Assembly: GCF_024679095.1 (NCBI RefSeq)
Contig: NW_026111250.1
Location: 62,001 to 126,000, forward strand
DNA length: 64,000 nucleotides
From: Eriocheir sinensis
Taxonomy: Eukaryota; Arthropoda; Malacostraca; Decapoda; Varunidae
Direction: 5' to 3'
The position numbers were made by a program, and so were the translations under genes. Within the stretch, counting starts at the first letter, position 1. Each line of letters starts with the position of its first letter. This document shows positions 15,118-29,400 of this stretch, piece by piece. Below the pieces are notes generated by a model. The model worked only from the letters and a program-made list of their open reading frames with translations. It ran no database searches and was not told where the DNA came from.

Positions 15118-18100
15118 TTTACATAAAATAACGTAGATTTCTATAGAAATATATATACAAAATATACATGAAATGTTGTAAATACGTATAAAAATATATA
15201 TACAAAATACACATTAAATAATGTAAATTCGTGTCAAAATAAATAATTAAAATATCAATAAAAGAATGTGTATTTGTATGAAAATACATATACAAAATAC
15301 ACATAAAATAACGTAAATTTGTATAAAACTATATATAAAAATACACAAAAATAAGTTAAATTTGTGAAAATAAATATTCAAAATACACATAAAATTAGGT
15401 AAATTTGTAAAAAGAAATATATACAAAATACACATAAAATAATGTAAATTTGAATGAAAATATATAAACAAATACACTTAAATGAACATAAATTAGTATA
15501 AAATATATAAAAAATACTCATTAAATAATGTAAATATGCATAAAAAATATATATACAAAACACAAATAGAATAATGTAAAATCGTATTAAAATAAATACA
15601 CAAAATGTAAATAAAATAATGTAAATTTGTATGAAAATAAAGATGCAAAATACCCATAAATAACGCATTTTTATAAATATACAAAATACACATGAAAGGA
15701 TGTAAATACGTATAAAATATATATACAAAATACACATTAAATAATGTAAATTCCCGTCAAAATAAATAAACAAAATGTCAATAAAAGAATGTGTATTTGT
15801 ATGAAAATAAATATACAAAATACACATAAGATAACATAAATTTGTATAAAACTATATACAAAAATACTCAAAAATAATTTAAATTTGTATGAAAATAAAT
15901 ATACTAAATACACATAAAATTAGGTAAATTTGTATTAAAATACATATACAAAATAAACATAAAATACTGTAAATTTGAATGAAAATACATAAACAAATAC
16001 ACTTAAAATAACGTAAATTTGTATAAAAAAATATATACAAAACACAAATAGAATAATGTAAAATCGTATCAAAATAAATACACAGAATATTAATAAAATA
16101 ATGTAAATTTGTATGATAATAAAGAAGATAAATACCCATAAAATAACGCATTTTTTTTAATATATATACAAAAATACACATAAAAAATTTATTTGTATTA
16201 AAATAAATGTAAATGTAAATTTGTTTCAAAATATATATACGAATACACATAAAATAACGTAGATTTGTATAAAAATATATATACAAAATACACGTAAAAT
16301 GAAGTAAATACGTATAAAAAAATGTATACAAAATACATAAAATAACGTAAATTCGTATCAAAATAAATAAACAAAATACCAATAAAAGAATGTGTATTTG
16401 TATAAATATAAATATACAAAATACACATAAAATAACGTAAATTTGTATAAAACTATATACAAAAATACACAGAAGTAATTAAATTTGTATGAAAATAGAT
16501 ATACAAAATACAGATAAAATAAGCTAAATTTGAATTGAAATGAATATACAAAATACATAAAATAATGTAAATTTGTATCAAAATATTTATAAAAATACAT
16601 ATAATAACGTAAATTTGTTTAAAAATATATAAACAAAATACACATTAAGTAATGTAAATACGTATAAAAAATATGTACAAAATACACATATAATCATGTA
16701 ATTCGTATCAAACTAAATAAACAAAATAGCAATAAAATAATGTAAATTTGTATGAGAAAACATATACAAATACATATAAAATAACGCTAATTTCTATAAA
16801 AATATATGTCCAAAAATGAACGTAAAATAAATTAACTTTGGATAAAAATATATATACAAAACACACATTAAATAATGTAAATGCGTACATAAAATAACCT
16901 AAATTTGTGTAAAACTATATACAAAAATACAAAAAAATAATTTAAATTTGTATAAAAGAAATATACAAAATACACATAAAATTAGGTTAATTTCTATTGA
17001 AATACATATACAAAATACACATAAAATAATGTAAATTTGAAAGAAAATATATAAACAAATACACATATAATAACGTAAATTTGTATGAAATATATATACA
17101 AAATACACATTAAATAATGTAAATATGTATAAAAAAATATATACAAAACACAAATAGAATAATGTAAAATCGTATAAAAATATATACACAGAATATTAAT
17201 AAAATAATGTAAATTTGTATGAAAATTAAGATGCAAAATACCTATAAAATAACGCATTTTTTATAAAATTATTGATACCAAAATACACATAAAATATTTG
17301 AATTTGTATCAAAATAAATATACAAAATGCACATACAATAAGGTAAATTTGTATTGAAATAGATATGCAAAATACATATAAAATAATGTAAATTTGTTTC
17401 AAAATATATATGCGAATACACATAAAATAACGTAGATTTCTATAAAAATACATATACAAAATAACCATAAAATTAAGTAAATACGTATAAAAAAATGTAT
17501 ACAAAATACACATAAAATAATGTAAATTCGTATAAATATAAATAAACAATATAGCTAAAAAGAATGTGTATTTGTATAAATATAAATATACAAAATGCAC
17601 ATAAAATAACGTAAATTTATATAAAACTATATACATAAAATAACGCAAATTTCTATAAAAATATATGTACAAAAATGAACATAAAATAAATTTGCATAAA
17701 AATATATATACAAAACACACATTAGATAATGTAAATGAGTATAAAAATATGTATACAAAATACCTATGAAATAATCTAAATTCGTATGAATTTTGTATGA
17801 AAATAGATATACAAAATACACATATAATTAGTTAAATTTGTATTTAAATACATGCACAAAATACACATAAAATAATGTAAATTTGTATGAAATGAAAACA
17901 AATTCACATAAAATTCGCGTCAAAATAAATAAACAAAATATCAATAAAAGAATGTGTATTTGTATGAAAATAGATATACAAAATACACATAAAATAACCT
18001 AAATTTGTATCAAACTATATACAAAATACACAAAATATTTTAAATTTGTATGAAAATAAATATACAAAATACACATAAAATTAGGTAAATTTGTATTGAA

Positions 18101-18995
18101 ATACATACACAAAATACACATAAAATAATGTAAATTTGAATGAAAATACATAAACAAATACACTTAAAATAACGTAAATTTGTATAAAAAAATATGTACA
18201 AATCACAAATAGAATAATGTAAAATCGTATCAAAATAAATACACAGAATATTAATAAAATAATGTAAATTTGTATGAAAATAAAGAAGCAAAATACCTAC
18301 AAAATAACGCATTTTTTTTATTTATAAAAATATATATAACAAAATACACATCAAAAATTAAATTTGTATTAAAATAAATATACAAAAAACACATACAATA
18401 AGGTAAATTTGTATTGAAATAGATATGCAAAATACATATAAAACAATGTAAATTTGTTTCAAAATATATATACGAATACACATAAAATAACGTAGATTTC
18501 TATAAAGATATATATACAAAATACACATAAAATGAGGTAAATACGTATAAAAAAATGTATACAAAAAAACACATAAAATAATGTAAATTCGTATCAAAAT
18601 AAATAAACAAAATACCAATAAAAGAATGTGAATTTGTATAAATATAAATATACAAAATACACATAAAATAACGTAAATTTATATAAAACTATATACAAAA
18701 ATACACAGAAGTAATTAAATTTGTATGAAAATATATACAAAATACACACAAAATAAGCTAAATTTGAATTGAAATATATATACAAAATACATGAAATAAA
18801 GTAAATTTGTATCAAAATATTTATGCAAATTCACATATAATAACGTAAATTTGTATGAAAATATATAAACAAAATACACATTAAATAATGTAAATACGTG
18901 TAAAAAATATGTACAAAATACACATATAATCATGTAATTCGTATCAAAATAAATAAACAAAATACAAATAAAAAAATATAAATTTGTATGAGTAA
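15118..18995 (-). repeat. 45-bp satellite, block 5 (reverse orientation)
   Basis: A-rich monomers. About 15.12-17.83 kb is an inverted copy of about 49.9-52.7 kb; paired positions sum to about 67.7-67.8 kb. About 17.90-18.99 kb is another copy of block 3. The entry junction near 15117 joins TTTTCATTTTTTTT to ACATAAAATAACG. No gene seen. Confidence 0.87.
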
Positions 18996-19022
18996 ACGTG
19001 TATGTTGCATATTTTTTCAATA
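18980..19022. other. Orientation junction J2, copy 2
   Basis: Same join as near 7355: AATTTGTATGAGTAAACGTG followed by TATGTTGCATATTTTTTCAA. Both arms continue into the same variant monomers for at least several tens of bases. Confidence 0.75.
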
Positions 19023-20790
19023 CAAATTTACCTTATTATATACGCATTTTGTATATTAATTTTAATATATGTGTATTTGAATATATATTTTGATACAAAT
19101 TTACATTATTTTATGTATTTTCTATATTTATTTCAATTCAAATTTAGCTTATATATGTGTCTTTTGTATATCTATTTTCATACAAATTTAATTATTTTTG
19201 TTTACTTTTGTATATAGTTTTATACAATTTTACGTTATTTTATGTGTATTTTGTATATTTATATTTATACAAGTAAACATTCTTTTATTGGCATTTAGTT
19301 TATTTATTTTGATACGAATTTACATTATTTTATTTGTATTTTGTATACATTTTCTTATACGTATTTATTTCATTTTATGTGTATTTTGTATATATATTTA
19401 TAGAAATCTACGTTATTTTATATTGTACTCGTATATATATTTAGAAACAAATTTACATTGTTTTATGTGTATTTTGCATATCTATTTCAATACAAATTTA
19501 CCTTATTGTATGTTCATTTTGTATATATATTGTAATACAAATTTAAATATTTTATGTGTATTTTGGTATATATATTTTCATAAAAAATGCGTTGTTTTAT
19601 GGGTATTTTGTATTATTTTATTATACATTATTTTATTAATATTCTGTGTATCTATTTTGATACTATTTTACATTATTCTATTTGTGTTTTGTATATATTT
19701 TTTTATACATATTTACATTATTTAATGTGTATTTTCTATATATATTTCATACAAATTTACGTTATTTTAAGTGTATTTGTTTATATATTTTCATTCAAAT
19801 TTACATTATATTATGTGTATTTTGTATATGTATTTCAATAGAAATTTAACTAGTTTTATGTGTATTTTGTATATATATTTTTATACAAATTTAAATTATT
19901 TTTTGTATTTTTTTAATAGAGTTTTATACAAATTTACAATATTTTATGTGTATTTTGTATATCTATTTTCATACAAATACACATTCTTTTATTGATATTT
20001 TGTTTATTTATTTTGATGCGAATTTACATTATTTAATGTGTATTGTGTATATATATTTTTATACGTATTTACGTCATTTCATGTGTATTTTTTATATATA
20101 TTTCTATAGAAATATACGTTATTTTATGTGTATTCGTATATATATTTTGAAACAAATATACATTGTTTTATGTGCATTTTGTATATTTTTTCTATACAAA
20201 CTTCCCTTATTGTACGTGCATTTTGTATATTAATTTTAATACAAATTTAATTATTCAATGTGTATTGTTGTATATGTATTTTTTTAAAAATAGGCTTTAT
20301 TTTATGGGTATTTTGCATCTTTATTTTCATGCAAAATTACATTATTTTACTGATATTCTGTGTATTTAATTTGATACGATTTTACATTATTCTATGTATA
20401 TTTTGTATATCTATTTTATACAAATGTACGTTATTTTATGTGAATTTGTGTTCATTTCATACAAATTTACATTATTTTATGTGCATTTTGTACATGTATT
20501 TAAATACAAATTTAACTAATTATATGTGTATTTTGTATATCTATTTTCATACAAATTGAAATTTATTTTTTTGTTTTTTTGTATATATTTTTATTGAAAT
20601 TTTCGTAATTTTATGTGTATTTTGTATATTTATTTTCCTACAAATATACGTTCTTTTATCGGAATTTTGTTTATTTATTTTGATACGAATTTTCATTTTT
20701 TTAGGCGTATTTGATATATATATTTTTATACTTATTTACATAATTTTATATGTATTTTGAATATATATTTTCATAGAAATTTACTCAATA
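18998..20790 (+). repeat. 45-bp satellite, block 6 (T-rich orientation)
   Basis: From about 19067 the order of variants follows 13479-15112 and 41003-42720 closely. Shared start words are ATGTGTATTTGAATATATAT, then TTTTGATACAAATTTACATT. This is the middle part of a duplicated segment of about 4.9 kb (17.9-22.7 vs 39.8-44.8 kb). A short local deletion at about 19610-19625 fuses two monomers (TTTTGTATTATTTTATTATA). Confidence 0.87.
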
Positions 20791-20802
20791 TGTATATACA
20801 AA
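20770..20802. other. Orientation junction J3, copy 1
   Basis: T-rich TTTTCATAGAAATTTACTCA runs into ATATGTATATACAAAAAAAC, the start of A-rich monomers. A near-identical join is at 42710-42735. Confidence 0.72.
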
Positions 20803-22682
20803 AAAACACAAAAATAATTTAAATTTGTATGAAAATAAATATACAAAATACACATAAAATTAGATAAATTTGTATTGAAAAACATATACAAAATACACTT
20901 AAAATAATGTAAATTTGAATGAAATTATATAAACAAATACACTTAAAATGACGTTAATTTGTATAAAATATATATAAAAAATACACATTAAATAATGAAA
21001 ATATGTATAAAAAAATATATACAAAACACAAATAGTATAATATAAAATCCTATCAAAATATATACACAGAATATTAAAAAAATAATGTACATTTGTATGA
21101 AAACTAAGATGCAAAATACCTAAAAAATAACGCATTTTTTATAAAATTATATATACCAAATTACACATAAAATATTTGAATTTGTATTAAAATAAATATA
21201 CAAAATGCACATACAATAAGGTAAATTTGTATTGAAATAGATATGCAAAAAACATATAAAACAATGTAAATTTGTTTCAAAATATATATACGAATACACA
21301 TAAAATAACGTAGACTTCTATAAACATATATATACAAAATACAAATAAAATTAAGTAAATACGAATCAAAAATGTATACAAAATACACATAAAATAATGT
21401 AAATTCGTATAAATATAAATAAACAAAATACCAATAAGAGAATGTGTATTTGTATAAATATAAATATACAAAAAACTATATACAAAAATACACAGAAGTA
21501 ATTAAATTTGCATGAAAATAGATATACAAAATACACACAAAATAAGCTAAATTTGAATTGAAATATATATACAAAATACATAAAATAAAGTAAATTCGTT
21601 TCAAAATATTTTTAACAAATACACATATAATAACGTAAATTTGTAAAAAAAAATTATAAACAAAATACACATTAAGTAATGTAAATACGTATAAAAAAAT
21701 ATTTACAAAATACACCAATAATCAAGTCATTCGTATCAAAATAAATAAACAAAAAACTAATTAAATAATGTAAATTTGTATGAGAAAACATATACAAAAT
21801 ACACATAAAATAACGTTTTAAGTTTCTATAAAAATATATGTACAAAAATGCACATAAAATTAGTTTGCATAAAAAATTTATACAAAACACACATTAGATA
21901 ATGTAAATGAGTATAAAAATATGTATACAAAATACCAATGAAATAATCTAAATTCGTATCGAGTTAAATTAAGAAAATAACAATAAAATAATGTAATTTT
22001 GGGTGAAAATATATATAGAAAACACACATAAAATAACTTAAATACAAATACAAATATACACATTAAATAATTTAAAATTGAATGAAATAAATATACAAAA
22101 TAAACATAAAATAAGGTAAATTTGTAATAAAATATATGTAAGAATACACATAAAATAATATAAATTTGTATGAAAATATATATACAAATACACATAAAAT
22201 AACATGAATTTGTATAAAATGTTTCAAAATATATACGAATACACACAATAAAATAACGTAATTTTTTACGAAAATGTATATATAAAATACACATAAAATC
22301 GTTTAAATACGTAGAAAAATATATATACAAAATACACATAAAATAATGTAAATTCGTAGAAAATTAAATACACAAAATTCCAATAAAAGAATGTATATTT
22401 GTAGGAAAATATATATACAAAAAACAAATAAAATAACTAAAATTTGTAAAAAAATATATACAAAAATACACAAAAATAATTTAAATTTGTTTGAAAATAG
22501 ATAAGCAAAATACAAATAAAGTTAGGCAAATTTGTATTGAAATACATATACAAAACTCACATAAAATAATGTAAATTTGTATGAAAATATATAAACAAAT
22601 ACATATAAAATCACGTAAATTTGGATAAAATATATATATACAAAATATACATTAAATATTTTAAATATGTATAAAAATATAT
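20795..22682 (-). repeat. 45-bp satellite, block 7 (reverse orientation)
   Basis: A-rich monomers matching 42729-44774 throughout. The segment about 21.72-22.68 kb also matches about 1.80-2.76 kb. The monomer at about 21310-21335 is the unexpanded sister of the 43264-43396 TA tract: both are followed by ACAAAATACAAATAAAATTA and then TACGAATCAAAAATG. Confidence 0.87.
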
Positions 22683-22702
22683 TATATTATATATATTTTT
22701 AT
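22671..22702. other. Orientation junction J1, copy 2, with hairpin
   Basis: Perfect 12-bp arms ATAAAAATATAT (22671-22682) and ATATATTTTTAT (22691-22702) flank an 8-base loop, as in copy 1. Homology to the other J1 copies continues rightward only to about 22776. Confidence 0.8.
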
Positions 22703-25700
22703 TGATATTTGCGTTATTTATGTGTATTTTGTATATGTTTTCTCATAGAAATTTACATTATTTTATTGGTATTTTATGTGAGTTTTGTATATGTATATGT
22801 TTTGTATATTATTTTATGTGTATTTTATATATACATTTTCATAAAAATTTACGTTATTTTATTGTGTGTATTCGTATATATTTTGAAACAAATTTTATAC
22901 AAATTCATGTTATTTTATGTGTATTTGTATAAATATTTTCATATATATTTGACACAAATTTACGTTATTTTAAGTCTATATGTTTATATATTTTCATTCA
23001 AATTTACATTATTTTATGTGTATTTTATATATGTATTTCAATACAAATTTACCTAATTTTATGTTTTTTGTATATTTATTTTCATACAAGTTTAAATTAT
23101 TTTTGTTTATTTTTGTATATAGTTTTATACAAATTTAGGTTATTTTATGTGTATTTTGTATATCTATTTTCATACAAATACACATTCTTTTCATGATATT
23201 TTTTTTATTTATTTTGACACGAATTAACATTATTTAATGTGCATTTTGTATATATTTTTATACGTATTTACATTATTTCAAGTGTATTTTGTATATTTAT
23301 TTCTATAGAAATCTACGTTATTTTATGAGTATTCGTATATATATTTTGAAACAAATTTACATTGTTTTATGTGTATTTTGCATATTTTTTCAATACAAAT
23401 TTACATTATTGTATGTGCATTTTGTATATTAATTTTAATACAAATTTGATTAATCTATGTGCATTTTTGTAAATATATTTTTATAAAAATATGCTTTATT
23501 TTAAGGGTATTTTGCATCTTTATTTTCATACAAATTTACATTATTTTATTGATATTCTGTGTATTTATTTGGTATGATTTTACATTATTCTATGTGTATT
23601 TTGTATATATATTTTATATAAAATGTATTTGTTTTCATTTCATACAAATCTACATTATTTTATGTGTTTTTTGTACATGTATTTAAATACAAATTTAACT
23701 AGTTATATGTGTATTTTGTATATCTATTTTGTATGTATATTTTCATAGAAATTTACTCTATTTTATGAGTATTCGTATATATATTTTGATACAAATTTAC
23801 ATTATTGATGTTTATTTTGCATATCTATTTCAATACAAATTTTCTTTATTGTACGTGCATTTTGTATATTTATTTTAATACAAATTTAATTATTTTATAT
23901 GTATTTTTGTATATATATTTTTATGCATATATGCGTTATTAGATGGATATTTTGCAGCTTTATTTTCATACAAATTTACATAATTTTATTGATATTCTCT
24001 TTATTTATTTTGATACGATTTAACATTATTCTATGTGTATTTTGTATATATTTTTTTTATACATATTTACATTATTTAAGGTTTATTTTGTATATATATT
24101 TTATCCAAATTTACATTATTTTATGTGTATTTGTTTATATATGTTTATACAAATTTACATTATTTTATGTGTATTTTGTATATACATTTTCATAAAAAAA
24201 TTACGTTATTTTATTGTGTATTCGTATATATTTTGATACAAATTTTATACAAATTCATGTTATTTAATGTGTATTTGTATATGTATTTTCATACAAATTT
24301 ATATTATTTTATGTGTATTTTTTCATATATTTCATTACAAATTTACCTTATTTTATGTTTATTTTGTATATTTATTTCATTCAATTTTAAATTATTTTAT
24401 GTGTATATTTGTATTTGTATTTAGGTTATTTTATGTGTATTTTGTATATATATTTTCATCCAAAATTACATTATTATATTGGTATTTTCTTAATTTAATT
24501 CGATACGAATTTAGATTATTTCATAGGTATTTTGTATACATATTTTTATACTCATTTACATTATCTAATGTGTGTTTTGTATATATATTTTTATGCAAAT
24601 TTATTTTATGTTCATTTTTGTACATATATTTTTATTGAAATTTGCGTTATTTTATGTATATAGTTTTATATAAATTTACGTTATTTTATGTGCATTTTGT
24701 ATATTTATATTTATACAAATAGATATTCTTTTATTGCTATATTGTTTATTTAGATTTATACGAATTTATATTATTTTTTGTGTATTTTGTATACATTTTT
24801 TTATACGTATTTTCTTAATTTTATGGTTATTTTGTATATGTATTTTTATAGAAATCTACGTTATTTTATGTGTATTCGCATATATATTTTGAAACAAATT
24901 TACATTATTTTATATGTATTTTGCATATATATTTCAATCCAAATTTACCTTATTGTATGTGCATTTTGTATATTTATTTTGATACAAATTCAAATATTTT
25001 ATGTGTATTTTGGTATCAATAATTTTATAAAAAATGCGTTATTTTATAGGTATTTTGCATCTTAAATTTCATACAAATTTACATTATTTTATTAATATTC
25101 TGTGTATATATTTTGATACGATTTTACATTATTCTATTTGTGTTTTGTATATATTTTTTTATACATATTTACATTATTTAATGTGTATTTTGTATATATA
25201 TTTCATACAAATTTACGTTATTATATGTGTATTTGTTTATATATTTTCTTTCAAATTTACATTATTTTATGTGTATTTTGTATATGTATTTCAATAGAAA
25301 TTAACCTAATTTTATGTGTATTTTGTATATTTCTTTTCATACAAATTTAAATTATTTTTGTGTATTTTTGTATATAGTTTTATACAAATTTAGGTTCTTT
25401 TATGTACGCATTTACATTATTTAATGTGTGTTTTGTATATATATTTTTATCCAAAGTTAATTTATTTTACGTTCATTTTTGGACATATATTTTTATAGAA
25501 ATTAGCGTTATTTTATATGTATTTGTATATGTTTTCTCATACAAATTTACATTATTTTATTGCTATTTTGTTTATTTAGTTTGATACGAATTACATGATT
25601 ATATGTGTATTTTGTACATATTTTTTATACGTATTTACATTACTTTATGTGTATTTTGTTTATATATTTTTAAACAAATTTACGTTATTATATGTATTTT

Positions 25701-25833
25701 TATAAATATTTTGATACAAATTTACATTATTTTATGTATTTTGTATATACATTTCAATTCAAATTTAGCTTATTTTATCTGTATTTTGTATATCTATTTT
25801 CATACAAATTTAATTACTTCTGTGTATTTTTGT
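22691..25833 (+). repeat. 45-bp satellite, block 8 (T-rich orientation)
   Basis: After the J1 junction the sequence becomes chimeric at about 22776-22960: words typical of about 4470-4570 (TTATTGTGTGTATTCG) are spliced between J1-type and 3310-type monomers. About 23.06-24.27 kb then parallels 48.48-49.68 kb. About 24.27-25.83 kb parallels 28.39-29.93 and 49.68-51.23 kb. No gene seen. Confidence 0.87.
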
Positions 25834-25834
25834 A

Positions 25835-26477
25835 TACAAAATGCATATACAATAAATTTAAATTTGATTATATTAAATGAAATAAATATACAAAATAAAC
25901 GTAAAATAAGGTAAATTTGTAATAAAATATATGTAAGAATACACATAAAATAATATAAATTTGTATGAAAATATATATACAAATACACATAAAATAACAT
26001 GAATTTGTATAAAATTAGTTTCAAAATATATACGAATACACACAATAAAATAACGTAAATTTATATGAAAATGTATATATAAAATACACATAAAATAATT
26101 TAAATACGTAGAAAAATATATATACAAAATACACATAAAATAATGTAAATTCGTAAAAAATTAAATACACAAAATTCCAATAAAAAAATGTATATTTGTA
26201 GGAAAATATATATACAAAAAACAAATAAAATAACTAAAATTTGTATAAAAATATATACAAAAATACACAAAAATAATTTAAATTTGTTTGAAAATAGATA
26301 TGCAAAATACACATAAAGTTAGGCAAATTTGTATTGAAATACATAAAAAAAACTCACATAAAATAATGTAAATTTGTATGAAAATATATAAACAAATACA
26401 TATAACATAACGTAAATTTGGATAACATATATATACAAAATATACATTAAATATTTTATATATGTTTAAAAATATAT
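25835..26477 (-). repeat. 45-bp satellite, block 9 (reverse orientation)
   Basis: Short A-rich block of about 0.64 kb. From about 25.88 kb it copies the left flank of junction J1 (compare about 2165-2764 and 22.1-22.68 kb). The entry join near 25833 (TTTTTGTATACAAAATGCAT) is not seen elsewhere in the window and is followed by about 35 bp of scrambled monomer. Confidence 0.86.
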
Positions 26478-26497
26478 TATATTATATATATTTTTAT
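26466..26497. other. Orientation junction J1, copy 3, with hairpin
   Basis: Arms AAAAATATAT (26468-26477) and ATATATTTTT (26486-26495) are perfect over 10 bp. The left arm has diverged further out (TATGTTTAAAA instead of TATGTATAAAA). Confidence 0.78.
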
Positions 26498-29400
26498 TGA
26501 TATTTGCGTTATTTATGTGTATTTTGTATATGTTTTCTCATAGAAATTTATATTATTTTATTGGTATTTTGTCTATTTATTTTGATACGAATTACATGAT
26601 TATTTGTGTATTTTGTACATTTTTTTTATACGTATTTACATTATTTAATGTGTATTTTGTTTATATATTTTTATACAAATTTACGTTATTATATGTGTGT
26701 TTGTATAAGTATTTTGATACAAATTTACATTATTTTATGTATTTTGTATATATATTTCAATTCAAATTTAGCTTATTTTATGAGTATTTTGTATATCTAT
26801 TTATTTTAACACAAAATCAAATATTTTATGTTTTTTCGTATATATATTTTATAAAAAATGCATTATTTTATGGGTATTTTGCATCTTAATTTTCATACAA
26901 ATTTACATTATTTTATTAATATTTTCTGTATCTACTTGATACGATTTTACATTATTTTATTTGTGTTTTGTATATATTTTTTTATACATATTTACATTAT
27001 TTAATGTGTTTTTTGTATATATATTTGATACAAATTTACGTTATTTTAAGTCTATATGTTTATATATTTTCATTCAAATTTACATTATTTTATGTGTATT
27101 TTGTATATGTATTTCAATACAAATTTACCTAATTTTATATGTTTTTTGTATATTTATTTTCATACAAGTTTAAATTATTTTTGTGTATTTTTGTATATAG
27201 TTTTATACAAATTTAGGTTATTTTATGTGTATTTTGTATATCTATTTTCATACAAATACACATTCTTTTCATGATATTTTGTTTATTTATTTTGACACGA
27301 ATTAACATTATTTAATGTGTATTTTGTATATATATTTTTATACGTATTTACATTATTTCAAGAGTATTTTGTATATATATTTCTATAGAAATCTGCGTTA
27401 TTTTATGTGTATTCGTATATACATTTTGAAACAAATTTACATTGTTTTATGTGTATTTTGCATATTTTTTCAATACAAATTTACGTTATTGTATGTGCAT
27501 TTTGTATATTAATTTTAATTCAAATTTGATTAATCTATGTGTATTTTTGTATATGTATTTTTATAAAAATATGCTTTGTTTTATGTGTATTTTGCATCTT
27601 TATTTTCATACAAATTTACATTATTTTATTGATATTCTGTGTATTTATTTTGATATGTTTTTACATTATTCTATGTGTATTTTGTATTTATATTTTATAT
27701 AAAATGTATTTGTTTTCATTTCATACAAATCTACATTATTTTATGTGTTTTTTGCACATGTATTTAAATACAAATTTAACTAGTTATATGTGTATTTTGT
27801 ATATCTATTTTGTATGTATATTTTCATAGAAATTTACTCTATTTTATGAGTATTCGTATATATATTTTGATACAAATTTACATTATTAATGTGTATTTTG
27901 CATATCTATTTCAATACAAATTTACTTTATTGTACGTGCATTTTGTATATTTATTTTAATACAAATTTAATTATTTTATATGTATTTTTGTATATATATA
28001 TTTATGCAAATATGCGTTATTATATGGATATTTTGCATCTTTATTTTCATACAAATTTACATTATTTTATTGATATTCTCTTTATTTATTTTGATACGAT
28101 TTAACATTATTCTTTGTGTTTTTTGTATATATTTATTTATACATATTTACATTATTTAATGTTCATATTGTATATAAATTTTATCCAAATTTACATTATT
28201 TTATGTGTATTTGTTTATATATTTTCATACATATTTACATTATTTTATGTGTTTTTTGTATATATATTTTTCTACGTATTTAAAATATTTTATGTGTATT
28301 TTGTATATACATTTTCATAAAAAATTACGTTATTTTATTGTGTGTATAAGTATATATTTTGATACAAATTTTATACAAATTCATGTTATTTAATGTGTAT
28401 TTGTATATATATTTTCATACAAATTTATATTATTTTATGTGTATTTTTTCATATATTTCATTACAAATTTACCTTATTTTATGTTTATTTTGTATATTTA
28501 TTTCATTCAATTTTAAATTATTTTATGTGTGTATTTGTATTTGTATTTAGGTTATTTTATGTGTATTTTGTATATATATTTTCATCCAAAATTACATTAT
28601 TTTATTGGTATTTTCTTAATTTAATTCGATACGAATTTAGATTATTTCATAGGTATTTTGTATACATATTTTTATACTCATTTACATTATCTAATGTGTG
28701 TTTTGTATATATATTTTTATGCAAATTTATTTTATGTTCATTTTTGTACATATATTTTTATAGAAATTTGCGTTATTTTATGTGCATTTTGTATATTTAT
28801 ATTTATACAAATACACATTCTTTTATTGCTATATTGTTTATTTATATTTATACGAATTTATATTATTTTATGTGTATTTTGTATACATTTTTTTATACGT
28901 ATTTACTTAATTTTATGTGTATTTTGTATATGTATTTTTATAGAAATCTACGTTATTTTATGAGTATTCGCATATATATTTTGAAACAAATTTACATTAT
29001 TTTATACGTATTTTGCATATCTATTTCAATACAAATTTACCTTTTTGTATGTGCATTTTGTATATTTATTTTGATACAAATTCAAATATTTTGTGTATTT
29101 TGGTATTAATAATTTTATAAAAAATGCGTTATTTTATAGGTATTTTGCATCTTAATTTTCATACAAATTTACATTATTTTATTAATATTCTGTGTATATA
29201 TTTTGATACGATTCTACATTATTCTATTTGTGTTTTGTATATATTTTTTTATACATATTTACATTATTTAATGTGTATTTTGTAAATATATTTCATACAA
29301 ATTTACGTTATTATATGAGTATTTGTTTATATATTTTCTTTCAAATTTACATTATTTTATGTGTATTTTGTATATGTATTTCAATAGAAATTAACCTAAT

